From assembly GCA_947426355.1 (NCBI GenBank), contig CANEDU010000010.1, positions 1 to 32,604 of the forward strand: a DNA stretch of 32,604 nt, in the 5' to 3' direction. Positions 25,017 to 32,604 of this stretch are shown in pieces. Made by a program: the position numbers and the translations under genes. Each line of letters starts with the position of its first letter. Position 1 is the first letter of the stretch. The notes beneath the pieces are model-generated. The model worked only from the letters and a program-made list of their open reading frames with translations, was not told the DNA's origin and searched no databases. This DNA comes from an uncultured Adlercreutzia sp. Lineage in GTDB: Bacteria > Actinomycetota > Coriobacteriia > Coriobacteriales > Eggerthellaceae.

Positions 25017-27422
25017 CTAGCGGGCTGTCGGATCCAGCGTGGGATCATCGATGCGGAAGAAGTTGTCGGTGTGCACCAGCGGCTTGCCGTCCTCCCCTTC
25101 GAGTCCGAAACGATCGGCCTCGACAAGGTCGTCCTCGTGCGCCTTGGAAATCTTGACGAGCGTGGTGCGGAACGGAGCGCCAAAGCCGAGCTTGCCCATA
25201 CGGGAGTGGGGAATGAGCGTGTTGATGTTGGACTTCCACACACCGTAGAGATGCGGTGCCTCTGCATCTTCCTCCGGGAACCACCAGCCGTGCTGGGCCT
25301 GGATGTAGCCCTCCTTGATGATGGGGGTCACCTTGGCCTTCAGGAACGCCAGGCCCCACGGGTTCTCGATGCGCACCCAGTCGCCAGCCTTGATGCCGTA
25401 GGTCTCGGCGTCCTTCGGATTCAGCTCGACGAGCGGATCGGGGCACAGATCGCGCAGCTTCTCGATCTGTCGACCCTCGGAATGGAAGTAGCCGATCTCG
25501 CGAGCACCGCTCATCATGGTAAACGGGTACTCCTTGGCCAGCTCCGGCGTGGAAATCGGCGTTGTGGGAGCCTCGAAGTAGTAGGGCAGCGGATTCTCGC
25601 CCACGGCCTCGAACATCGGGCTGTACAGCTGGATGCGGCCCGTAGACGTGTTGAAGCCCTTGGCGCCATCGGGACGCAGCTTGCCGGTCTCGTATTTGCG
25701 ATAGGACACGTCGCGCTGGATGACAACCTTCTCTTGCAGCTCGTCGTAGTCGAACTCATAGGCACGCATCATGGCAATGTCGTAGAACTCCTTGAAATCC
25801 TTCTCTCGGTTTTCCCACGCCTCGGGATTCAGAGCCAAGCCCAGAATGCGGTAGAGTTCCCACTCGGGCACAGCCTCGCCGCACTTGACGCACTTGTTCA
25901 GAGCGCCGACGTAGTTCGGAGATCCGCCGTAGTGGGTCGGCACGATGGTCTCCATCTCAAGTGAAGAGGCCAGCGGCAGCACCACGTCGCAGCAACCCTG
26001 GATAGTCGGGGTCATCCATGTGTCGGTGGCGAAGTTGAAGTCCACCTTGCGCAGGGCGTCATACCAGCGCTTCGGCTGGGCGGAGCACGTAGGCGCAATG
26101 ATGTTAGTCTCGCCAAGCCACGTCAGATGGATGCCGTAGGGCTTGCCGGTTTCCAGGGCATCGAGTTGGCGATCAGCCTGGGACATTTTGAGGCCACCGG
26201 TGTAGAAGGGGAATTCCTCGCGGCCAATGATGGTGTCGCGCAGTTCCTGCTTCATCTCCGGCCAACCGACGGAATCGATGTCCTCCTGCATGCCACCGTC
26301 ACCGGCGGTCATGTCGACGAGCACCTGACCGCCAGGCACATCCATGTTGCCCGTAATGGACATAAGAGCGAGGATGGCCTGGCCAGCCTGAGAGCCGTTG
26401 GGGCTCTGATCGATGGACACGCCCCAGGCGATGGAAGCGGGCTTGGCGTTGGCATACAAGCGGGCGACGCGGATGATCTGCTCCTCGGGAACCTCGCAAA
26501 TCTCGGCGGCCTTCGAGGGCGGCATCTCCTTGACACGCTCGGCGAGCTGCTCGAAGCCATAGCACCACAAATCGACGAACTCAGCGTCGTAGAGCTTCTC
26601 CTCGATGATGACGTTAAGCATAGCCATGGCCAAAGCCGCATCAGTGCCGGGGCGCAGTCGCACGTTCTCGATGGCGCGGGAACCGGTCCACGTGATGCGG
26701 GGATTCACGTTGATGAGCTTGGCACCGCGCTTCATCAAATCGATAATGGCGTGACCGAAGAAGCCGTCGGGGCTTGAGTAGATGGGCTCCTTGCCCCACT
26801 GGATGATAATCTCGGGAACCGTGAAGGCCGGATCTTCGTAGCCGCCCGGCAGACCGCCAGCGTAGTCGATCTCAGGGTAGGAGGAGCCGATAACGTCCAT
26901 GGTGATGGACACACGCGGGCCGTAGCAAGAAAAGCCACTCAACGGGTAGCAGCCATTCGGCGTGCCGAGAACTCGATGGGCGCCCGTAGCGCCGATGTTG
27001 CCCTGGCGGCCCGTGCCCATGAAGGCCACCATGGACTGAACGCCGTACTTCTCCTTGACCTCATCGTAGTTCTTCTTGATGATGGCGATGGCCTCGTCCC
27101 AGCTGCAGCGCTCCCACTTATCCTTGCCGCGATCGGCGCGGTCGCGCTTCATCGGATAGATGATGCGATCGGGATGGTACAGGAAGTCCTTCATGGCCAG
27201 GCAGCGCACGCACAGACGACCCTTGGTAACCGGGTGGTTCTCGTCACCCTCGATCTTCACCACTTCGCCGTCCTTGACGTAAACCTTCAGACCGCATCCC
27301 ACAGGATGGCAGCCCGGAGCGGACCAGACGCAGGTACGGGTAACCGTGCAGCCGTCCTCCTCATAACGCCAGGGCTTTCCCACATCGTCCTGCATTTTTA
27401 CGGCATCATCATTGAATTCCAT
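25017..27422 (-). CDS. Molybdopterin (bis-MGD) oxidoreductase, acetylene hydratase / catechol-dehydroxylase-like clade
   Basis: MEFNDDAVKMQDDVGKPWRYEEDGCTVTRTCVWSAPGCHPVGCGLKVYVKDGEVVKIEGDENHPVTKGRLCVRCLAMKDFLYHPDRIIYPMKR...GTDAALAMAMLNVIIEEKLYD...PLPYYFEAPTTPISTPELAKEYP; 4Fe-4S Cys motif; no Tat signal; RBS CAGGAGG before the ATG at 27422. Confidence 0.88.
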   Translation of the reverse strand: MEFNDDAVKMQDDVGKPWRYEEDGCTVTRTCVWSAPGCHPVGCGLKVYVKDGEVVKIEGDENHPVTKGRLCVRCLAMKDFLYHPDRIIYPMKRDRADRGKDKWERCSWDEAIAIIKKNYDEVKEKYGVQSMVAFMGTGRQGNIGATGAHRVLGTPNGCYPLSGFSCYGPRVSITMDVIGSSYPEIDYAGGLPGGYEDPAFTVPEIIIQWGKEPIYSSPDGFFGHAIIDLMKRGAKLINVNPRITWTGSRAIENVRLRPGTDAALAMAMLNVIIEEKLYDAEFVDLWCYGFEQLAERVKEMPPSKAAEICEVPEEQIIRVARLYANAKPASIAWGVSIDQSPNGSQAGQAILALMSITGNMDVPGGQVLVDMTAGDGGMQEDIDSVGWPEMKQELRDTIIGREEFPFYTGGLKMSQADRQLDALETGKPYGIHLTWLGETNIIAPTCSAQPKRWYDALRKVDFNFATDTWMTPTIQGCCDVVLPLASSLEMETIVPTHYGGSPNYVGALNKCVKCGEAVPEWELYRILGLALNPEAWENREKDFKEFYDIAMMRAYEFDYDELQEKVVIQRDVSYRKYETGKLRPDGAKGFNTSTGRIQLYSPMFEAVGENPLPYYFEAPTTPISTPELAKEYPFTMMSGAREIGYFHSEGRQIEKLRDLCPDPLVELNPKDAETYGIKAGDWVRIENPWGLAFLKAKVTPIIKEGYIQAQHGWWFPEEDAEAPHLYGVWKSNINTLIPHSRMGKLGFGAPFRTTLVKISKAHEDDLVEADRFGLEGEDGKPLVHTDNFFRIDDPTLDPTAR

Positions 27423-27569
27423 GGTTTCCTCCTGTCTCAAGTGATGCCCTACAACTGGCGCACGGCGCACTCCGCCAAAGAACACCCCGTGTAAGCGCCA
27501 GACCTCCTAGTCACATTATTGAGAGTGGAGGGTGTGACAAAAAGACAGCAGTCTTTGGGTTCTGCTCCA

Positions 27570-27603
27570 AGATTGGAACAGAACTGTTCAATTGTTCCAA
27601 TCT
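27570..27603. promoter_or_regulatory. Candidate operator: 34-bp inverted repeat upstream of the Mo operon
   Basis: AGATTGGAACA-GAACTGTTCAAT-TGTTCCAATCT, perfect 11-bp arms, with inner palindrome GAACTGTTC; no T-tract, so unlikely to be a terminator. Confidence 0.7.
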
Positions 27604-27639
27604 GCGCCCAGAACGGCGTTATTGCAAGTCTGGCGGTGT

Positions 27640-28260
27640 TTAATACCCCGCCACAAGCGTTGTGAGAGGAAAGGCGAACTCGGGCGCATCCTGAGGGCTA
27701 TCCTCTATATCAAGCGCGTCATAGAGGCCACGAGGCACGGCGGATAGGAAGATGTCGATGTACTCCTCGGATTGGTCCGGGTCGCTGGACGACTGCCACT
27801 CCTTGATGCACTCGATGCTCATTTTCGCAAACGCCGTGATCTGAAAGGCTATCTTCTCGTCAGGAGCGCAACCCGTGGCCGCCTCGTATTGCTCGCGGTA
27901 GTGGATAACGAAGTTCTGCTCGATTGTGCGCTCCATGACGGTTTTGCCAATTGCCGACGAGCCTCGCATTTGAAAGAATCGCTCAATGAAACCCCGATTG
28001 TTGGCCACGAAGGCAAACAGACGGCGATGGCCCGTCTTCCAACCGCAGGTCACTCCAATCTGCCGAACGGAGTGCCAGGCCCCCTCCTCCATAAACCAGA
28101 TAGCAGCGTCGTATTTGTCCGTGAAGTTCCGGTAGAACGTCTGACGGGACACGCCAGCCTTGGCGCAAATATCAACCGTGCGTATCTCTTCAAGGGACCG
28201 TTCTACCATGAGCTCATTCATGGCACGCACGATAGCAATCTTGCTTTCCAGCGAGCCCAT
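27640..28260 (-). CDS. TetR/AcrR-family transcriptional regulator
   Basis: MGSLESKIAIVRAMNELMVERSLEEIRTVDICAKAGVSRQTFYRNFTDKYDAAIWFMEEG; RBS GAGGAGAGG. Confidence 0.88.
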   Translation of the reverse strand: MGSLESKIAIVRAMNELMVERSLEEIRTVDICAKAGVSRQTFYRNFTDKYDAAIWFMEEGAWHSVRQIGVTCGWKTGHRRLFAFVANNRGFIERFFQMRGSSAIGKTVMERTIEQNFVIHYREQYEAATGCAPDEKIAFQITAFAKMSIECIKEWQSSSDPDQSEEYIDIFLSAVPRGLYDALDIEDSPQDAPEFAFPLTTLVAGY

Positions 28261-28386
28261 AGTCCACCTCTCCTCTAGCAGGGAACACGATCCACGTCGC
28301 GCGCTTCCCAGTGTACACGTTTCGTCCTATCTACGCGTGTCGCAAAGCGCCGCCTCGCATGTTCTGCCTCCCTCCCCAAGCAGCGC

Positions 28387-28418
28387 GAAGCCCCGGCGCA
28401 AGAGGCGACCGGGGCTTC
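28387..28418. repeat. Strong GC-rich intergenic hairpin between reductase 3 and TetR
   Basis: GAAGCCCCGG (28387-28396) / CCGGGGCTTC (28409-28418); no clear T-tract. Confidence 0.65.
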
Positions 28419-28450
28419 GATGAGGGAGGGCCGAAATCTGCTTCGTGCGG

Positions 28451-30079
28451 CTAGGCGGTAGCGGCCGTTTCGCCCGCAACGTAGCCGGCAACCATGGCCT
28501 GGGAGTTCGACATGCCCATGCCCGAGCTCTCGTAGGCGTAGCCAAAGCGACGTCCCACGGTGTTGCCCGCGGCGAACAGGCCCGGGATAACCTCATGGTC
28601 GGCGTTCAGCACCTGGAACTTGTCGTTGGTGTGCACGCCGGCGATGGAGCACACGAACACCCACTTCTCGTTGAAGGCATAGAACGGCGGGTTCTTCACG
28701 GGGATGAGGTACTCGGAGCTCTTCATGAAGTCCTCGTCCACGCCCTTCTCGCACATCTCGTTGTAGCGCTCGATGGTGGCCGTGAAGGTGGCCGGATCCA
28801 CGTTGATGAGCTCGGCCAGCTCCTCCAGGGTATCGGCCTGGTACACGCCGGTGCCGCTCTTGGCGATGGTGTCCAGCACGTTCGGATCGATGCCGATGAA
28901 GCAGGGCATCAGCTTATCCTCGGTAGAGGAAATCTCCCACGTGAAAGCGCCGTTGGGCATAGAGGCTGCCGAGACCACCTGCTGTACCTGGTTCACGGGG
29001 AACAGGGCCTCGTTCATGTAGCGCATGCCGGCCTGGTCCACTTCCAGGTTCGGGCAGCCGATGTGGCCGCCGTTCGGCCAGCCGAGGAAGCCGTGGGGGC
29101 CGCCCTCCATCTCGGCGCCGGCCCAGCACATCATGCGGTGGCCGATGCCGTCGTCCATAGGCTCGGTGCTGGAAATGTCGTCGGCTTCCATGTACATGGT
29201 GTACACGTTGCCTTCCTCCAGCAGCTTCGACACCTTCTCCTGCTGGAACTTCTTCACCATGGCGGCGTTGCCGGCGTAGCTGCCCGTGCACACGATGACG
29301 CCCTTGGCGGCGTTGAACAGCGTGCGGGAGCCGTCCTCGGCCGTGGCGATGACGCCGGTCACGCGGCCGGCCTCGTCCTGCATAAGCACCTCGGCCTTGG
29401 TGTTGTAGCGAATGTCGGCGCCGTTATCGGCCAGGTAGGCGTGCATGCCCGCCAGGAACTCCTTGTAGTTGTCCTTCGTGGGATCGCCCAGCACCACGTT
29501 GATGTCGAACACGCGGTTCAGCCACAGCTCGGGCTCATCGGGCGCCGGAGAGCAGGTGAAGGGGATGTTCGCCGGGGTGAGCACCTTCTCGATGAGGGTG
29601 TCCACCAGCTCGCCGGAACGGTCGGCCCACACGCGCCACTGGCGAATGTCGCAGCGGTTGGCGGTATTGCCCACGATGTGGTAGACAATCTCCTTCGGAT
29701 CGTAGGTGGGCTTGCCGGACTGCTTCTGGAACTCGGAGTTCAGGAAGGAACCCTGGTTGCCGCCGTAGTGGAAGATCTTATTGCGCTCGAGCACAACCAC
29801 CTTCGCGCCGTTCTCCAGCGCGCCGAACGCGGAAAGCGAGCCAGCCACCGCAGAGCCGATGACCACCACGTCGGCATCGACCACGTTGTCGCAGTCGGCC
29901 TCGGTCAGCGCCGGCGCCTCGCCGAGCCAGTCCTCTTCAGTTGCCGCACCGGTCTCGGCCATGGACGTGTCCTTCGGCGCCGGGCTGCAGCCGGCCAGAC
30001 CGGCCAGAGCCGCAGCACCGCCGAGCATGGCGGAACCGGTCAGAAAGCTGCGACGCGAAATACCCTTCATATCAGTCAT
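28451..30079 (-). CDS. Tat-exported lipoprotein FAD-dependent reductase (fumarate reductase flavoprotein superfamily)
   Basis: MTDMKGISRRSFLTGSAMLGGAAALAGLAGCSPAPKD (Tat + lipobox), VVDADVVVIGSAVAGSLSAFGALENGAKVVVLERN; C-term GLFAAGNTVGRRFGYAYESSGMGMSNSQAMVAGYVAGETAATA; RBS GGAGGG at the 30079 start. Confidence 0.88.
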   Translation of the reverse strand: MTDMKGISRRSFLTGSAMLGGAAALAGLAGCSPAPKDTSMAETGAATEEDWLGEAPALTEADCDNVVDADVVVIGSAVAGSLSAFGALENGAKVVVLERNKIFHYGGNQGSFLNSEFQKQSGKPTYDPKEIVYHIVGNTANRCDIRQWRVWADRSGELVDTLIEKVLTPANIPFTCSPAPDEPELWLNRVFDINVVLGDPTKDNYKEFLAGMHAYLADNGADIRYNTKAEVLMQDEAGRVTGVIATAEDGSRTLFNAAKGVIVCTGSYAGNAAMVKKFQQEKVSKLLEEGNVYTMYMEADDISSTEPMDDGIGHRMMCWAGAEMEGGPHGFLGWPNGGHIGCPNLEVDQAGMRYMNEALFPVNQVQQVVSAASMPNGAFTWEISSTEDKLMPCFIGIDPNVLDTIAKSGTGVYQADTLEELAELINVDPATFTATIERYNEMCEKGVDEDFMKSSEYLIPVKNPPFYAFNEKWVFVCSIAGVHTNDKFQVLNADHEVIPGLFAAGNTVGRRFGYAYESSGMGMSNSQAMVAGYVAGETAATA

Positions 30080-30221
30080 TGTTTCCCTCCTTGCATAGAT
30101 GCCTTTTTCAAAAGCCGAGGGCCTCCGCCCTCTCACCCGCCGCGCTCCGCGGCTCTCAGGTGATGTCGTTATCATGGATGAAACACCTGGTGAAAGCATC
30201 ATCTAAACTAGTTGATATCCA

Positions 30222-30238
30222 TCCACTGAAGCAGTGGA
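30222..30238. promoter_or_regulatory. Candidate operator palindrome in reductase 3/LuxR divergent region
   Basis: TCCACTG-AAG-CAGTGGA, perfect 7-bp arms. Confidence 0.5.
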
Positions 30239-30324
30239 AACCGTCTTAGCCGCTGCCTGACGCAGGCGCGACGGGCGCGGCGGCCTGTGGTAAGCTGAGC
30301 CCGAACATTTGGGGGGAGGACACC

Positions 30325-31767
30325 ATGGGAGCAACGAGCACGGAGGCGAAGACCCGACAGCAGCGACTTGGAACCACGCTCGATCTGGGCGTCTACTGGG
30401 GCTGGATGAGCCTCGTCTTTTTCTCGACAGCCCTCACAGGCACCGGAGGCATCGCCTCAGTGGAATTGGCGAACTTCGTGGCCCTGGCCGTGAGCACGGC
30501 CGTAGTGGGCATCGTGGCGTTTCTCTCACCTGCCCTGGCGCAAAAAGTGGCCGAAGGCCGCCTGCTGCGCGCAGGGGCAACCCTGGCCGCGTCCGCTGGC
30601 ACGCTGCTGGTGCTCTGGGGAACGAGCGGCGATGCGCTGCTTGTTATCGGAGCTTGCTTGGTGGGGCTGCCCGAAGGGCTTCTCCTCTATCTTTTCGTCA
30701 ACCGAGCCCTCCGCCAATGCCAATCGGCGGAAGACGTCGTCATGCTGTTCTCGTGGGCTCTCCTCATAGCAGCTGCCCTGTATTTGGCGGTGGCCTTCCT
30801 CGGAGCCGCCGCTGGCTACGTCTGCGCCGCGCTTCCGCTGCTCTCCCTTGCGAGCCTCGCGGCAGATACGCGCAAGGAAGCCGTTCCGAGCAACGAGGAG
30901 GCCGGCGGGGAGACGGCAGAAGCGAGGCTCTCTTTTTGGGACGCCACCCGGAAGCTCCCTTGGAAGCTGCTGCTGGGCCTGGCCGTCTTCGGCATCGCCT
31001 TCGGCCTCATGCGCATTTCCGCCAGCAGCGCGTCAGTCGAGGTGTTCCAAGAGAGCTATCTGGCCCACACCCTTGCCCGAGCCGGCACGACCGTGGTGGC
31101 GCTGGTGCTTATCGGCAAGTTGAAAAAGGCCTACTGGGTGCTGAGCACCTTGCAGCTGCTTGCCTTTACGCTGGGCATTTGCAGCTACTGGCTGCCCTTT
31201 GAATCTACCGCCGTCCTCACGGTGGCCGCCACCACCGCGGGATACACCTGCCTTGAGCTCATGCTGTGGGCCGTGCTCTTCGAGTTGTTCCTGGAAACGA
31301 ACGTGGCCTTCAACACCTTGTACGGCATCGTGCGAGGGCTCGTCAGCCTGGCAACGCTCGTCGCCACCGGCTTCTCCCTTTTCGTCATGGCCTCCATGGC
31401 CGCCGGCATTGTGCATGTGGTGCTGCTCTTCTTCCTGCTGGCCATGATTTTGGTCTCGTCGCTTCTGTTCGGCAGCCGCAACGTGGCCTCGCTTTGGGGG
31501 CTCGAGCGACCCGCCATCGCCCCCGAAGCCACCGACACCGAGCAGGTCACGCAAGCTTTGGCTGAAAGCTACGGCCTCACGGCCCGCGAAACTGAGGTAA
31601 TGACGCTCCTGATGAAAGGCCGCAACGAGCCGTTCATATCGGAGGCGCTGTTCATTTCCCCTAGCACCACCCACAGCCACGTCAGCCACATCTATGCCAA
31701 GATCGGCGTCCACTCCCGCCAAGAGCTGCTCGACGTGGCCGAACAACGCTTGGCCGGCGACTCCTAA
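30325..31767 (+). CDS. Polytopic membrane LuxR-family regulator
   Basis: About 12 hydrophobic segments then YGLTARETEVMTLLMKGRNEPFISEALFISPSTTHSHVSHIYAKIGVHSRQELLDVAE; RBS GGGGGGAGGA. Confidence 0.85.
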   Translation: MGATSTEAKTRQQRLGTTLDLGVYWGWMSLVFFSTALTGTGGIASVELANFVALAVSTAVVGIVAFLSPALAQKVAEGRLLRAGATLAASAGTLLVLWGTSGDALLVIGACLVGLPEGLLLYLFVNRALRQCQSAEDVVMLFSWALLIAAALYLAVAFLGAAAGYVCAALPLLSLASLAADTRKEAVPSNEEAGGETAEARLSFWDATRKLPWKLLLGLAVFGIAFGLMRISASSASVEVFQESYLAHTLARAGTTVVALVLIGKLKKAYWVLSTLQLLAFTLGICSYWLPFESTAVLTVAATTAGYTCLELMLWAVLFELFLETNVAFNTLYGIVRGLVSLATLVATGFSLFVMASMAAGIVHVVLLFFLLAMILVSSLLFGSRNVASLWGLERPAIAPEATDTEQVTQALAESYGLTARETEVMTLLMKGRNEPFISEALFISPSTTHSHVSHIYAKIGVHSRQELLDVAEQRLAGDS

Positions 31768-31856
31768 TCGCCGCCGCATCCCCTTCAAACGCTAGCTTCG
31801 GAGGAAGTAAAGGCGCTTGCGGCACCTCTGCTCCGTGCCACTCCCCGCCCACTCCG

Positions 31857-32426
31857 TTATTCCTGGTCGGGAAAGGCCTCGTCGTAATCGGCCTCGCCAT
31901 CGCGGCGAACGAAATCGTAGAGAAGGCGCCGGGTGGCGGGAAGCTCCTTTTTCTTGAGCTGATGCTCCCACAGCATGAGCACGTCCCAGCCGGCTTCTTC
32001 CAAAGCCGCCTTATTGCGCTCGTCGCGCTCGATGTTGCGGGCGAACTTCTCCTCCCAGTATTCCACGTTTTTCTTGGGCACCGACAGGTTGCACACAGGG
32101 CACCGGTGCCAAAAGCAGCCCATAACGAAAATCGCCTTCTTGCGACCGACAAAGGCCACGTCCGGCCGACCGGGAGCCTTCTTCCAATCGCAGCGATAGC
32201 CCGTATACCCCATCTCGCGCAGCATACGGCGCACCAGCATCTCCGGCTTCGTGTCGCGCCGCTTGTTCCCCTGCATCGATTTGTGGGTGGCCGCCGACAC
32301 CACACCGAAGTCGTAGCGATGAGTGCCCGAAAGCCGCATGGCCGGCGCATCGCTTTTCGCGGCGTCTGCCCCTTCCGTCTCCTCGAGCTGTTCGAGCCTC
32401 TCGAGCTGTTCGTCCTTTTTCACCAT
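31857..32426 (-). CDS. vsr: Very-short-patch-repair (Vsr) DNA mismatch endonuclease
   Basis: HKSMQGNKRRDTKPEMLVRRMLREMGYTGYRCDWKKAPGRPDVAFVGRKKAIFVMGCFWHRCPVCNLSVPKKNVEYWEEKFARNIERDERNKAALEEAGWDVLMLWEHQLK: Vsr signature. ATG at 32426 preferred over an upstream GTG. Confidence 0.9.
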   Translation of the reverse strand: MVKKDEQLERLEQLEETEGADAAKSDAPAMRLSGTHRYDFGVVSAATHKSMQGNKRRDTKPEMLVRRMLREMGYTGYRCDWKKAPGRPDVAFVGRKKAIFVMGCFWHRCPVCNLSVPKKNVEYWEEKFARNIERDERNKAALEEAGWDVLMLWEHQLKKKELPATRRLLYDFVRRDGEADYDEAFPDQE

Positions 32427-32604
32427 AGGCGCATTATACCGTCCGGCTGAATCGGGCTTACGAAACCTTAAGAACACCGGTTAAGAAAGCGTAAGGTGTG
32501 CGTCTTTTGCCGCGTCGTGTCACGCGGCTGCCGGAACCGCGCTACCATAGACCCCCGCAAGCCACGCGGAACTGCCCGAGGCCAGCTGGGTCGAAGAGGA
32601 AGAG

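Noticed and set aside
28387-28418. Intrinsic terminator call for the GC-rich hairpin after reductase 3
   Set aside because: Strong stem but no T-tract on either strand; kept only as an inverted repeat.
28445-30163. 572-aa + strand ORF antisense to reductase 3
   Set aside because: Shadow ORF; the minus-strand reading has a Tat signal, FAD-binding motif and RBS.

Overview
The window is a GC-rich bacterial chromosomal segment. Gene content (Tat-lipoprotein flavin reductases paired with polytopic LuxR regulators, a Mo-enzyme operon, Oxc/Frc) suggests an anaerobic gut Coriobacteriia/Eggerthellaceae-like actinobacterium; this taxonomic placement is inference. From left to right it contains: (1) an oxalate-catabolism island with a PFOR N-terminus truncated at the window edge, an AEC permease, oxc, a CDF transporter, a small XRE regulator, frc and a WYL regulator; (2) a soluble PAS hybrid histidine kinase; (3) cysK divergent from a LysR regulator; (4) a membrane LuxR regulator divergent from a Tat-lipoprotein flavin reductase; (5) mnmA; (6) a TPP riboswitch plus terminator, thiM and an MTH1187-type thiamine-binding protein, with three copies of a 27-bp hairpin-forming repeat between the two genes; (7) a 4Fe-4S protein; (8) a RelB-like/PIN toxin-antitoxin pair; (9) a fused tandem-MarR regulator with a second Tat flavin reductase; (10) a Fic-like C-terminal remnant next to a long palindrome; (11) a cytoplasmic-looking molybdopterin enzyme operon (catalytic subunit, two-cluster FeS subunit, two small zinc-ribbon proteins) with an upstream TetR and a 34-bp inverted repeat; (12) a third Tat flavin reductase divergent from a second membrane LuxR; (13) an orphan Vsr endonuclease. 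The most interesting candidates are the Mo-enzyme/zinc-ribbon operon, the triplicated hairpin repeat in the thiamine locus, a 15-G homopolymer at the convergent CDF/XRE ends, the 24-bp palindrome family around the MarR/TA/Fic-remnant region, and the mirror-image LuxR/reductase modules. All calls come from reading the sequence; no searches were run.
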